Positions 49,357 to 57,940 of a DNA stretch of 64,000 nt are shown piece by piece (the stretch's first letter is position 1; every line of letters starts with the position of its first letter). The notes beneath the pieces are model-generated. The model saw only the letters and a list, made by a program, of their open reading frames with translations. It was not told where the DNA came from and made no database searches. Location of the stretch: contig CAZODQ010000004.1 of NCBI GenBank assembly GCA_964578625.1, positions 25,554 through 89,553 on the forward strand. The letters run 5' to 3'. The DNA is from CAZBSE01 sp964578625 (GTDB taxonomy: Bacteria; Actinomycetota; Humimicrobiia; Humimicrobiales; Humimicrobiaceae). A program made the position numbers and the translations under genes.

Positions 49357-50970
49357 TTACCATTGTATTCCTAAACTGGACATTGCTGTCATTAGGAAGT
49401 TCTCCGCCTCTTGGTAGTTTGAAAGTATTTGATCATAAAGCTGTAGATCTGCTTTAAGTGCTTCTTCCGCATCGATTATATTAAAGAAGTTAAAGACACT
49501 GGTTATAAGGTCTCTGTTTTCTTCCCAAAGCGAAACTGAGTCTTTCATATTCAGCAGTGTATCTAATTGTTTTAAAACAACTACTCTTCTTACATGGAAA
49601 AAGAATTCGCTTATTTCATCTGCAGTTATTTTTTCCTTGATTGCAAGCTCATGTGCCTTTTGTGCATGATATCCTAAGGATGAATTTAAAACAGCCTTTT
49701 CTATTTCGTAGTTTATGGAAAACTGGGCATTTTCGATGAAGAGACCCTTGGAAATATCTCCCAGAACGCTCCATCCTCCTGACGAGACTGCACCTATTAC
49801 AAACATTACTTTTGAATCTAATTCCGGAAAACCTAAATTGGCTGCTCCTTCTCTGTCTATTCCTATAATTTCATCATAAATCCCGGTCAGGTTGGATGAA
49901 AGATCGATGATGGTACCCTTATATTTTACCAGTTCCTTAGCCGAGTTAACGGATTTCAAGGTATTAAATTGCTTGGGAATATCCCGAAGCGATTCCCGGA
50001 AGGACTGTACCATATAAAAAACAGAGAGGATATTGTATATGGATTTAAAGTATCCAAGATTCTGGGCGTAATTGTAGTGGACTTTTGATTCTATTACTGC
50101 AAGTCTGGCCACATCCTCCCAGCTGTTGGCATTGGCGATGTAATCATTTGGCCCTAGGAGTCTTTTGTAAAGCATCGTTCCCTGGTATTCTTTTAGATTG
50201 TCTTCCGTAAGACCGGGTATTCCTCTACCCAGAACATATCCTGGATTATCAGGATTTAGAAACATAGACCTGAAATTAAAAATTAATTTTTCTTCGTCAT
50301 CTACTCCGGCAGTAGGTGTCTCTTCCTGCTGGGTGGATACTCCTTTTTCTTCCTGAAGCAGCATGGAGTAATCTTCCTCCTGGTAAGTTTCGTCTTCTGT
50401 GTAATCTTCAGAAGTCTCTTCTTCAGTTATTTCCTCCTGATAAGTACCTTCTTCGCCGGTACTGCCGTAATAGACTTTTACAATTATGCCGGAACCTGGA
50501 CCTTCGGTGAAATGGTAGAAGGTTATTGTATTTTCCCCGGGGTGTATATAGTCAGTAATATCAGTATATTCGTTGGGTGGGTAATCACCATAGTACGTCT
50601 GATCTGTAAAGTCGTACCATTTTGATCCTTCACCCTCGGTAAAACTTACCCATTCATATATTCTGGTTCCATTGACTTCAAGATAAGCCTTCCACCCGCC
50701 AAATTTATGTATTCTACCATCTTCGCCGTAGTGTTGTATTTCAACCTTGGTAAAATTGTCTTTGACATCGATTATATAGTCATAGGGGCACTCATAGTAA
50801 GGGATAAGACGTCCGGTGTCAAAAACTTCGGTTTCTTCTGATCCCTGTGCTGTCTGAAGTGCACTGTCGGAGAAGATTTCGGATGTAAAAACCAGGTTGA
50901 CGGGGAAAATCAATGTCATAGAAAATATGAATATAACTATATATGTAAAAAGCTTTTTCTTTATACTCAT
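49357..50970 (-). CDS. Large exported protein of unknown function
   Basis: The protein (537 residues from ATG 50970) begins with a signal-like segment (SIKKKLFTYIVIFIFSMTLIFPVNLVF). Residues about 45-165 look like a beta-sandwich domain (VDVKDNF...HPGENTITFYHF), as in carbohydrate-binding modules, followed by an acidic Glu/Thr/Tyr-rich linker (about 175-225) and a long helical C-terminal part with FYMVQSFRESLRDI and similar segments. I recognise no complete family. TTG 50982 is a longer but worse start. It may act at the cell surface with the lipoprotein that lies downstream. Confidence 0.6.
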   Translation of the reverse strand: MSIKKKLFTYIVIFIFSMTLIFPVNLVFTSEIFSDSALQTAQGSEETEVFDTGRLIPYYECPYDYIIDVKDNFTKVEIQHYGEDGRIHKFGGWKAYLEVNGTRIYEWVSFTEGEGSKWYDFTDQTYYGDYPPNEYTDITDYIHPGENTITFYHFTEGPGSGIIVKVYYGSTGEEGTYQEEITEEETSEDYTEDETYQEEDYSMLLQEEKGVSTQQEETPTAGVDDEEKLIFNFRSMFLNPDNPGYVLGRGIPGLTEDNLKEYQGTMLYKRLLGPNDYIANANSWEDVARLAVIESKVHYNYAQNLGYFKSIYNILSVFYMVQSFRESLRDIPKQFNTLKSVNSAKELVKYKGTIIDLSSNLTGIYDEIIGIDREGAANLGFPELDSKVMFVIGAVSSGGWSVLGDISKGLFIENAQFSINYEIEKAVLNSSLGYHAQKAHELAIKEKITADEISEFFFHVRRVVVLKQLDTLLNMKDSVSLWEENRDLITSVFNFFNIIDAEEALKADLQLYDQILSNYQEAENFLMTAMSSLGIQW

Positions 50971-51165
50971 ATAATTAATCAAGTATTTAACAATATTTTT
51001 CTATTTTATAACATAAAAGTTTTAAAATCTATAAAGCTGAGTTTAATTGATCATGTATTTTATAAGTTTACAAATTTGCATTGGACTATTTTATTGTTAC
51101 AATAAATGTATATTTTATCTTTTAAAAAAATCAGATTACAAAATTAAATCATAGAAAGGATGATT

Positions 51166-52149
51166 ATGAAATACAGGACTTTAGGAAAAACAGGCCTTAA
51201 AGTTTCGGAGATATCACTGGGAACATGGCAGCTTGGCGGCAAGTGGGGCGAGAAATTTAACTATGAGACTGCCGAGACTATCCTGGCAAAGGCGATTGAC
51301 AAAGGAGTAAATTTTATAGATACTGCTGATGTATATAACGAAGGCTTAAGCGAGAAGGCCATTGGAAAATTTTTAAAAAAAACCAGCCAGAAGATTTATG
51401 TAGCCACAAAGGCCGGAAGAAGACTGGTTCCACATACTGCAGAAGGATATAACAGAAAAAAAATAGTGGGATTTGTAAATGACAGCCTGAAGAATATGGA
51501 TCTTGAAGCAATAGACTTAATACAGCTTCATTGTCCACCGATTGAGGTGTACTCAAAACCGGAAATGTTCGGTATTTTAGATGAGCTTGTCAGTGAAGGA
51601 AAAGTAATAAACTATGGCGTCAGTGTTGAAAAAGTAGAAGAAGCGTTAAAAGCTATACAGTATCCAAACCTTGCTACTGTTCAGATCATATATAATATGT
51701 TCAGACATAAACCTGCCGAAGAATTTTTTATTAAGGCCAGGGATAAAAATATAGGGATTATCGCAAGGGTCCCGCTGGCGAGCGGTATGCTGACCGGAAA
51801 GTTTAAAAAGGATACGGTATTTTCAAGGGGAGATCACCGGTTCTTTAACCGGGAAGGCCAGGCTTTTGACAAGGGCGAGACATTTTCCGGAGTTCCATAT
51901 GAAGTCGGATTGGAAGCAGTAGAGGAATTAAAGAAGGTATTTCCCGAAGGGAGACTTGCTCAGTACGCACTGCGGTGGATACTTATGAGTGACTGCATAA
52001 GCAGTGTCATACCAGGGGCCAGCAGGGTATCACAGATTGAAGATAACGTAGAGGCTTCGGATCTTCCGCCCCTTACGGATAAGCAGATGGGAAAAGTCAA
52101 TGAGATATACCAGAAATATATTAAAATATATGTACACAGCCTTTGGTAA
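51166..52149 (+). CDS. Aldo/keto reductase family oxidoreductase
   Basis: A 327-residue aldo/keto reductase. Asp and Tyr are in FIDTADVYNEG, Lys in YVATKAGRR and His in IQLHCPP. ATG 51166 follows GAAAGGATG at a good distance; ATG 51160 lies too close to that Shine-Dalgarno. Its last 65 residues are clearly related to the remnant at 5119-5340, which therefore came from a gene of this subfamily. It is not obviously in an operon. Substrate unknown. Confidence 0.92.
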   Translation: MKYRTLGKTGLKVSEISLGTWQLGGKWGEKFNYETAETILAKAIDKGVNFIDTADVYNEGLSEKAIGKFLKKTSQKIYVATKAGRRLVPHTAEGYNRKKIVGFVNDSLKNMDLEAIDLIQLHCPPIEVYSKPEMFGILDELVSEGKVINYGVSVEKVEEALKAIQYPNLATVQIIYNMFRHKPAEEFFIKARDKNIGIIARVPLASGMLTGKFKKDTVFSRGDHRFFNREGQAFDKGETFSGVPYEVGLEAVEELKKVFPEGRLAQYALRWILMSDCISSVIPGASRVSQIEDNVEASDLPPLTDKQMGKVNEIYQKYIKIYVHSLW

Positions 52150-52281
52150 AAAACGATTTTACTTAAGAAAACCATAGTGTTAATATAAAGTGGCGTCTAC
52201 TTAAATATTAAAGATTAGTATTTATTTGCTTTAATCAAAGGAAAAACAAATTTCTAAGGAGAAAAGAGGGGGTAATAGACT

Positions 52282-52815
52282 GTGAAGCAATTCAGTAGTC
52301 TTATAAATCTGATAGAAACAAGAAAAAGCATAAGATCTTATAAACCCCAGGAAATAGAAGAGGAAAAGTTAAATTATATCCTACAGGCATTTAGAAAAGC
52401 TCCGTCTGCCAAGAACCTCCAGCCATGGAAATTGATAATTGTAAAAGACAAGAAGAAAATAAATGACCTGGCTATAGCATGCAATAACCAGACTTTCCTG
52501 TCAGAAGCTCCTATACTTATTGTGGCCTGTGCTAAAGAAGATGAAGCTTATGGGGTAATGGGCGGTTATATGAACAGTTATCCCATAGATGTAGCACTGG
52601 CTATGGAACATTTAATTCTGGCTGCTACTGAAAAAGGATTGGGTACCTGCTGGATCGGAGCATTTAAGGAGAAATTGGTAAAGGATTTGCTTAATATTCC
52701 GGAGAATGTAAGAGTGGTTACAATAACACCTGTGGGGTATCCGGCCAGGGAAGGTAGAACCAGGGGAAGAAAACCACTTTCCGAGATAGTCTGCTACGAC
52801 AAGTATATAGACTGA
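52282..52815 (+). CDS. Nitroreductase-family FMN oxidoreductase
   Basis: The 177-residue protein has the nitroreductase fold: RKSIRSYKPQEIEEEKL at about residues 12-28 (FMN phosphate contacts), APSAKNLQPW-K, the central GMG-like turn AMEHLILAATEKGLGTCWIGAF and a C-terminal TPVGYPAREGRTRGRKPLSEI. It reduces nitro groups, quinones or flavins with NAD(P)H as a homodimer. GTG start 52282 lies behind GAGGGGGTAATAG. It is 25 bases before the DHH-CBS fusion gene and could share its transcript. Confidence 0.9.
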   Translation: MKQFSSLINLIETRKSIRSYKPQEIEEEKLNYILQAFRKAPSAKNLQPWKLIIVKDKKKINDLAIACNNQTFLSEAPILIVACAKEDEAYGVMGGYMNSYPIDVALAMEHLILAATEKGLGTCWIGAFKEKLVKDLLNIPENVRVVTITPVGYPAREGRTRGRKPLSEIVCYDKYID

Positions 52816-52840
52816 TAAAGGCTTATATATCATTTAATTT

Positions 52841-55411
52841 ATGGAAATAATTATAACCCATTTAAGCTCTGATTTTGATTCTTTCGCTGGTATGGTAGCG
52901 GCTAAAAAAATATACCCCCAGGCTCAAATTGTACTGCCTACTGCAATAAATCAAAACGTAAGAAAATTTATTGCTCTTTATGAAGATGAACTACCGCCCC
53001 TTTTAGATCATAAAAGGGTTGATTTTTCAAAGGTAAAAAGGGCTATTATAATTGATACAAGGTTTGCATCGAGGCTCGGTCCGGCAAAAGCAGTGCTGGA
53101 TAATAAAGATATTGAAGTTATTGTGTATGACCATCATCAAAAAACTTCCAGGGATCTAAAAGCTGCCTATGACTATTCCAGAGAGGTAGGGGCTGCTACA
53201 GCTATTCTGGTAAATATTATAAAAGAAAAAAAGATCTATATTTCACCGCTTGATGCAACTCTGTTTACCATTGGAATTTATGAGGATACAGGCTCGTTTA
53301 CATATCCCGGTACCACTTCAAGTGATTTGGAAGCGGCTTCCTTTCTTATGAAAAAAGGGTCAAACTTATTTGTTGCATCAAAATTTTTAAATCTTTCTCT
53401 TACAGAGGATCAGCATAATCTTCTAGAAAAACTGATAATGGACTGTAAAAAGATAAATGTAAATGAAACAGAAATTTTACTTTCCCAGGCGGAGATGCCC
53501 AATTTTGTTGAAGGGCTCTCTGTGCTGACCAGGAAATTATCTCAGATTGAAGATGTAAGTATAGTGATATGCTGGGCTAAGATGAAGGGGAAGATTTATG
53601 CGGTTGCCAGAAGTGATGATAAAAATGTGGATGTATCAGAGATACTGAAAGTTGTAGGCGGCGGCGGACACCCACAGGCAGCTTCTGCAGTAATAAATGA
53701 TACGGATTTTAAAGAAATAGAAAACAAGCTGCTTGGTTCTCTTAAGAAAAATATAAAAAAGCCAATGCTTGCAAAAGATATAATGTCTTATCCGGTGAGG
53801 GTGATAAAGGAAGATGCAAGTATATCCCAGGTAGATAAAGTCTTAAAAAAGTATGGACATTCGGGGATACCTATTGTGGATAAAGCTGGCGGTCTTGTAG
53901 GTATAATAACCAGGAAAGATATAGATAAAGCAGTAAGCCATGGTCTGTCACATGCTCCAGTGAAGGGTTTTAAATCCCGTAGTGTAGTAAAGGCCGGTGC
54001 AAATAACAGCATAGGTAAAATACAGAATCTAATGATAAAAAACGGCATTGGAAGAGTTCCCATTATGGATAAAAAAAGGATAATAGGTATTATTACCAGA
54101 AAGGATATATTAAGGTTCTTACACGGCCGCAGTTATGAAAATTTATGGGAGTTTTTCCCTGAAAAGGTAAGAAAGATACTTAAGACTATTTCCAGTGTTT
54201 CGAATGTTTTAAAATACAACACTTATCTGGTGGGGGGTATAGTAAGAGATGCACTTCTGAAGATACCTAATTTTGATATAGATATCGTAGTAGAGGGTGA
54301 TGGAATAAAGTTTGGAAAGGAATTATCTTCAAAATTTAAATGCAGATTGGAATGTCACCAGAAATTTGGAACTGCTGTCCTGATCTTGAGTGACGGCCAG
54401 CATATAGATATAGCCACGGCGAGAGTGGAATATTATAAGAGTCCTGCTGCTCTTCCCAGTGTGGAATCAGGAAATATAAAGCAGGACCTTTCCAGGAGAG
54501 ATTTTACCATAAATACTATGGCTATATCACTGAATAAAGCAAATTTTGGAGAGATTCTCGATTATTTCGGCGGGAGGGAAGATCTGAAAAATAAGAAGAT
54601 AAAAGTCCTTCATAAAATGAGCTTTATTGAAGATCCGACAAGAATTTTTAGGGCGGTAAGGTTCGAGAAGAGGCTTGGATTTAAAATGGACAGCCAGACT
54701 GAGAAACTGGCCAGGACTACTATAAATATGAATATAGTCTCAAAACTGAACGGCGTCAGGATAAGAGATGAACTTGTTTATATTTTTAATGAAAAAAATA
54801 CGCTGGAGGCGATCAGGAGACTCTATGAACTCAATGCGCTTAAGAAGATAGGAATAAAAATAAGGGTTGATAATAAATTTATAGAACAGGTCAAAAAGAT
54901 ATTGAAATATTACGGAGAGATGAAAGATTATTATAATAAGATAGGCAGAGAGATAAAAAAGTGGAGACTGCTTTTTATCCTTCTTCTTAGGGGTATTAAA
55001 CCTGATAAGATCGAAAGATGGTGCTCTGAGATGAAGGTCAAAAAGAAAGATATAGGTATTATACTCGGGACCTATAAAATGTGGAATGAGACTAAGAAAA
55101 ATCTTAAGAGCAAGGTCAGCAGGAATTCTACTCTTTACCGTAGAGTAAATAGTGTCCCTCCTGAACTTCAGGTTATTGCATGCAGCTGGGGGAAGGAATA
55201 CTTTAGGAATATTAAAAGATTTCTTACGGACCTTTCCACCTTACGCCTGGAAATTAATGGCAATACATTAAAGGATATGGGTTACAAACCATCTAAAAAA
55301 TTTAGGAGTGTCCTGGAGAGATTATTCAAGATGAAGCTGGACGGCAAAATAGTTAGTAAGAAAGATGAGATCTCTAATTTGAAAAAGTTGATGGGTACTC
55401 GCTCTGTTTAA
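52841..55411 (+). CDS. DHH phosphoesterase-CBS-tRNA nucleotidyltransferase fusion
   Basis: The 856-residue protein has three parts. Residues 1 to about 305 form a DHH/DHHA1 phosphoesterase with YDHHQ and GGGGHPQAAS; the N-terminal HLSSDFDSFAG replaces the usual H-x-NPD-x-D. Residues about 310-430 are two CBS domains (AKDIMSYPVRVIKED and VPIMDKKRIIGIITRKD). From about 460 the polyA-polymerase/CCA head follows with YLVGGIVRDALL and DIDIVVEGDG, then the RNA-binding helices. Related fused enzymes add A or CCA to tRNA ends. It lies directly upstream of tRNA-Val, whose CCA is encoded, so its role would be repair. It probably also binds adenine nucleotides. Confidence 0.9.
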   Translation: MEIIITHLSSDFDSFAGMVAAKKIYPQAQIVLPTAINQNVRKFIALYEDELPPLLDHKRVDFSKVKRAIIIDTRFASRLGPAKAVLDNKDIEVIVYDHHQKTSRDLKAAYDYSREVGAATAILVNIIKEKKIYISPLDATLFTIGIYEDTGSFTYPGTTSSDLEAASFLMKKGSNLFVASKFLNLSLTEDQHNLLEKLIMDCKKINVNETEILLSQAEMPNFVEGLSVLTRKLSQIEDVSIVICWAKMKGKIYAVARSDDKNVDVSEILKVVGGGGHPQAASAVINDTDFKEIENKLLGSLKKNIKKPMLAKDIMSYPVRVIKEDASISQVDKVLKKYGHSGIPIVDKAGGLVGIITRKDIDKAVSHGLSHAPVKGFKSRSVVKAGANNSIGKIQNLMIKNGIGRVPIMDKKRIIGIITRKDILRFLHGRSYENLWEFFPEKVRKILKTISSVSNVLKYNTYLVGGIVRDALLKIPNFDIDIVVEGDGIKFGKELSSKFKCRLECHQKFGTAVLILSDGQHIDIATARVEYYKSPAALPSVESGNIKQDLSRRDFTINTMAISLNKANFGEILDYFGGREDLKNKKIKVLHKMSFIEDPTRIFRAVRFEKRLGFKMDSQTEKLARTTINMNIVSKLNGVRIRDELVYIFNEKNTLEAIRRLYELNALKKIGIKIRVDNKFIEQVKKILKYYGEMKDYYNKIGREIKKWRLLFILLLRGIKPDKIERWCSEMKVKKKDIGIILGTYKMWNETKKNLKSKVSRNSTLYRRVNSVPPELQVIACSWGKEYFRNIKRFLTDLSTLRLEINGNTLKDMGYKPSKKFRSVLERLFKMKLDGKIVSKKDEISNLKKLMGTRSV

Positions 55412-55502
55412 AGTTATTACAGTCAGGGTCCAGCCTGTTGAAGCGAACCTTGATATATTTTCAGTTAATTGTATATAATAATCTCGTAAAATTTATGTAT
55501 CA

Positions 55503-55579
55503 GGGCGGTTAGCTCAGATGGTTAGAGCGCTGCGTTGACATCGCAGAGGTCATTGGTTCAAATCCAATATCGCCCACCA
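55503..55579 (+). tRNA. tRNA-Val (anticodon GAC), CCA encoded
   Basis: A complete class I tRNA. Acceptor strands GGGCGGT (55503-55509) and ATCGCCC (55569-55575) pair with one G-T wobble, the D-arm has AGCTCAGATGGTTAGAGC, the anticodon arm CTGCG-TTGACAT-CGCAG gives GAC, and the T-arm is ATTGGTTCAAATCCAAT. Discriminator A and CCA (55577-55579) are encoded. It follows the tRNA nucleotidyltransferase fusion by about 90 bases. Confidence 0.97.
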
Positions 55580-55651
55580 CTTTTTAATATATTATTTTAA
55601 GAAGAGCTATTGATGATTTAAATTAATTCTTTGCAAATTGCTAAGAGTATA

Positions 55652-55682
55652 TTTCTCGATAGAATAAAGATATGGAAAATAA
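55652..55682 (+). promoter_or_regulatory. Minus-10 box and start of DUF3795 gene, duplicated at 56.8 kb
   Basis: TTTCTCGATAGAATAAAG contains TAGAAT (55660-55665), and the ATG lies at 55672, six bases after the box, so this message may be leaderless. The same stretch, 27 of 31 positions alike, returns at 56761-56791 before the alkyltransferase-like gene, where it does not lead into a coding region. Confidence 0.45.
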
Positions 55683-56121
55683 TAAAGAACTGATTGCACC
55701 ATGCGGCATGAATTGTACCTTGTGCAGCAGTTATCTGGCAAAGAAAAATAACATAAAAGAAAAAGGTATAAAGATGCCTTACTGTGCTGGCTGCCGGCCA
55801 AGGAATAAGAAATGTGCCTTTATAAAAAAGAAGTGTGTGCTCCTGCTGGATAATGAAGTAAGATATTGTTATGAATGCAGTGAATTCCCCTGCGACAGGT
55901 TAAAAACCATAGACAAGCGGTACCGTGAGCGGTACCGGATGAGCATGATTGACAATTTGAATTTTATAAAGGAAAAGGGGACCAAAAAGTTTTTATTATC
56001 AGAGAGGAAGAAATGGAAGTGTCCTGATTGCGGTGAGTTTATATGCTGCCACAACGGGCTCTGTTTTAGGTGTGATTTCAAAAAATTAAGTAAAATAGAA
56101 AATAAATATCGTTGGGAATAA
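55672..56121 (+). CDS. Cys-rich DUF3795 protein
   Basis: The 149-residue protein begins with IAPCGMNCTLCSSYLA, the DUF3795 signature, and has about 17 Cys in total. A second set (CAGCRPRNKKC, CYECSEFPC) and a C-terminal ribbon (CPDCGEFICCHNGLCFRC) follow. The Cys arrangement predicts zinc or Fe-S binding. The biological role of DUF3795 is unknown. The ATG is six bases from a TAGAAT box without Shine-Dalgarno. A second member lies next in the same direction. Confidence 0.82.
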   Translation: MENNKELIAPCGMNCTLCSSYLAKKNNIKEKGIKMPYCAGCRPRNKKCAFIKKKCVLLLDNEVRYCYECSEFPCDRLKTIDKRYRERYRMSMIDNLNFIKEKGTKKFLLSERKKWKCPDCGEFICCHNGLCFRCDFKKLSKIENKYRWE

Positions 56122-56174
56122 ATACGAAAAACATGGGATCAACAAGTGGCAGATAAAGAAAAGGATAGGGGAAT

Positions 56175-56729
56175 ATGAAATCTAAATATCCAGAAATTGG
56201 TGTCTGCGGCCTTTCCTGCCGCCTCTGTCCCGGTTATGTGATGAAAACAAAAAGCCGCTGCCGTGGATGTAAAACAGATTGGCGGCTTAGGGGACCATGT
56301 TCCATCCTCCATTGTGCGGTTAAAAGAAATATAGAGTTTTGCGGTAATTGTGTAGAAAATAAGACCTGTGAAAAGTGGAAAAGGCACCGTGAAATGGGGA
56401 AGAAGTATGATTCTTTCAAGTGCTACCAAAAACTTGAAGATGATATTGATTTTATTCAGAAATATAACCTGGCTGAGTTTAGGAAATCACAAAAAGTAAG
56501 GGAAAAACTGCTCTGGAAACTGCTTGATGGTTTTAATGAAGGCCGCTCAAAAAGCTACTACTGCCTTGCTGCTACAGTTTTAGAGGTAGATGAGCTGAAA
56601 GAAGCATTAGCAGAAGCCGGAAGCAGCTCCAGCGGTCTTGATATAAAAGAAAAAGCCAGGCTTCTTCACTCTATTCTGGATGGGATTGCAATGAGAAAGA
56701 AATATTATTTAAAATTAAGGAAAAAATAA
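56175..56729 (+). CDS. DUF3795-related Cys-rich protein with helical C terminus
   Basis: The 184-residue protein starts like the first DUF3795 gene with IGVCGLSCRLCPGY, then CRGCKTDWRLRGPC, CAVKRNIEFCGNC and CEKW. Its C-terminal half from about residue 95 is helical and Cys-poor (FRKSQKVREKLLWKLLDGFNEGRS and ALAEAGSSSSGLDIKEKARLLHSILDG). AAAGGATAGGGG precedes the ATG. The two Cys-rich genes could bind metal jointly. No enzyme is assigned. Confidence 0.8.
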   Translation: MKSKYPEIGVCGLSCRLCPGYVMKTKSRCRGCKTDWRLRGPCSILHCAVKRNIEFCGNCVENKTCEKWKRHREMGKKYDSFKCYQKLEDDIDFIQKYNLAEFRKSQKVREKLLWKLLDGFNEGRSKSYYCLAATVLEVDELKEALAEAGSSSSGLDIKEKARLLHSILDGIAMRKKYYLKLRKK

Positions 56730-56760
56730 TTCATTTGTTTCAGGAGACTTGGGAAAATAG

Positions 56761-56791
56761 TTTCTTGATAGAATAAGAATGTGGAAAATAA
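56761..56791 (+). repeat. Copy of the DUF3795 upstream/start region
   Basis: TTTCTTGATAGAATAAGAATG followed by TGGAAAATAA matches 55652-55682 at about 27 of 31 positions, including TAGAAT and the bases of the first codons (ATGGAAAATAA there, GTGGAAAATAA here). Here that frame does not go on as a gene. It looks like the 5' end of a duplicated, then lost, DUF3795 copy, or a moved promoter. Confidence 0.55.
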
Positions 56792-56812
56792 ATATTATTA
56801 TTGGGGGTGATT

Positions 56813-57301
56813 ATGAAAAAAACATGGAACGAAAAGTTAGCAGATAAAAAAGGGCTACCTAAGATATTGAAATTGGAAAAGAAGTTCCCCTGTTATAATG
56901 CGGTGCATAAGATGGGGGCTGAAGCAGGTGATGATGTGGTGCTTGTTAATCCAAGCGAGGTAGTGGAATTAATGAAGGAAGTACCCAGGGGAAAGATTAT
57001 TACTATTGTGGAAATCTGCAAAGCAATTGCGAAGAAACACAAAGTAAAAGGTTGCTGTTCCCTTACTACGGGTATCTTTATAATGACTGCGGCTAATGCA
57101 GCTGAAGAATCGTTAGAAGAAGGTAAGGATTTAAAAATTCCTTACTGGAGAACACTAAAAGCCGATGGATTCCTAAATGAAAAATATCCGGGCGGACAGG
57201 GATCACAGAAAAAACTGCTGGAAAAAGAAGGATTTAAAATTATTTCAAGAGGGAAAAGACACCAGGTAGTTGATTTTAGAAAGTACCTGGCTGAATTGTA
57301 A
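56813..57301 (+). CDS. Alkyltransferase-like (MGMT-related) protein without the catalytic Cys
   Basis: The 162-residue protein has the DNA-binding domain of O6-alkylguanine-DNA alkyltransferase: VPRGKIITIVEICKAIAKKHKV at about residues 57-78 and IPYWRTLKADGFLN at 109-122. The acceptor motif PCHRV is here PYWRT (110-114), so the reactive Cys is replaced by Tyr, as in non-enzymatic ATL-type relatives that use Trp or other residues. The GGQGSQKKLLEKEGF end is typical of this group. ATG 56813 has GGGGGTG just upstream; TTG 56801 is not needed. It may bind damaged DNA and flag it for repair. Confidence 0.8.
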   Translation: MKKTWNEKLADKKGLPKILKLEKKFPCYNAVHKMGAEAGDDVVLVNPSEVVELMKEVPRGKIITIVEICKAIAKKHKVKGCCSLTTGIFIMTAANAAEESLEEGKDLKIPYWRTLKADGFLNEKYPGGQGSQKKLLEKEGFKIISRGKRHQVVDFRKYLAEL

Positions 57302-57371
57302 TTGTTCTGTTAACTAGGTAATTGTTTTTTGGAGAAGAAGAATGTTATTTATAATGAAAAAATAGTTTTGC

Positions 57372-57400
57372 TTGACATAGTCTTTTTTTAGGTTTAATGT
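57372..57400 (+). promoter_or_regulatory. Promoter upstream of AbrB-type regulator
   Basis: TTGACA (57372-57377) and TAATGT (57395-57400) are 17 bases apart. A second minus-10-like TATTCT (57425-57430) lies five bases before the ATG and would give a leaderless transcript. Either could drive the AbrB-type gene. Confidence 0.45.
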
Positions 57401-57435
57401 AAGAAAAATAAGAAATACAAGAAATATTCTAAATT

Positions 57436-57654
57436 ATGGGAAAGTGTAAAAAAATAAATCCGTTCAGGGGTGTAGTTACAGTTAGTGATAAGGGTCAGAT
57501 TGTGATACCCGCCCCACTTCTAAGAGAACTGAATATAAAAAAAGGAAACCGGCTTTTTGTTATTAAGAGAAATGATGATCTTGGTTTTATCGTATTAAAA
57601 AGTGATGTGATATCAAATATACTTGAGAAACTGATTAGCGATAATCCTTTATAA
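57436..57654 (+). CDS. AbrB/SpoVT-type DNA-binding protein
   Basis: The 72-residue protein has the swapped-hairpin AbrB fold: GVVTVSDKGQIVIPAPLLRELNIKKGNRLFVIKR at residues 12-45. It is a transition-state or antitoxin-like regulator that binds DNA as a dimer. No toxin gene is beside it. A small Cys-rich gene with a broken frame follows after 41 bases and may be in the same transcript. No Shine-Dalgarno is visible. Confidence 0.88.
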   Translation: MGKCKKINPFRGVVTVSDKGQIVIPAPLLRELNIKKGNRLFVIKRNDDLGFIVLKSDVISNILEKLISDNPL

Positions 57655-57695
57655 TAAAAATCCGGAAAAAATTAAGATGAAAGGAGGAAATCTCT

Positions 57696-57854
57696 ATGGA
57701 AATAAAATATGTGGAAAAGGGAGAAGAGGGAAGAACCTGCAGGGACTGTAAGCATTTTTAAGAAGATAGTAATGCAGAGGGTATTGGAAAATGCTTTGGC
57801 CACGATGTTAAAGCTGAAGGAAGCTGCAATTACTTCGAAAAAAATAATCTATAG
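57696..57854 (+). pseudogene. Small Cys-rich protein gene with an in-frame TAA
   Basis: ATG 57696 with AAAGGAGG upstream opens a frame that encodes EIKYVEKGEEGRTCRDCKHF, then TAA (57759-57761), and goes on in the same frame through EDSNAEGIGKCFGHD and EGSCNYFEK to TAG at 57852-57854. Both halves belong to one 52-codon Cys-rich protein with C15, C18, C33 and C44, which resembles small Cys-rich proteins found with anaerobic enzymes. Only one codon is damaged, and the frame is not shifted, so the change is a single substitution (for example GAA to TAA). TAA is not a known recoding codon for selenocysteine or pyrrolysine. It may be a recent pseudogene or a sequencing error. Confidence 0.65.
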
Positions 57855-57940
57855 ACGGATTTGAAAAGACGAATATAAGGCAAGAAATTTAAAGAAGTGT
57901 TTGGAATCAATACCTCGTTATTGGAAGAATAAATAAGAAA

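Noticed and set aside
57696..57854. Selenoprotein or pyrrolysine recoding
   Set aside because: The internal stop is TAA, which is used neither for selenocysteine (TGA) nor pyrrolysine (TAG), and no recoding hairpin is evident.
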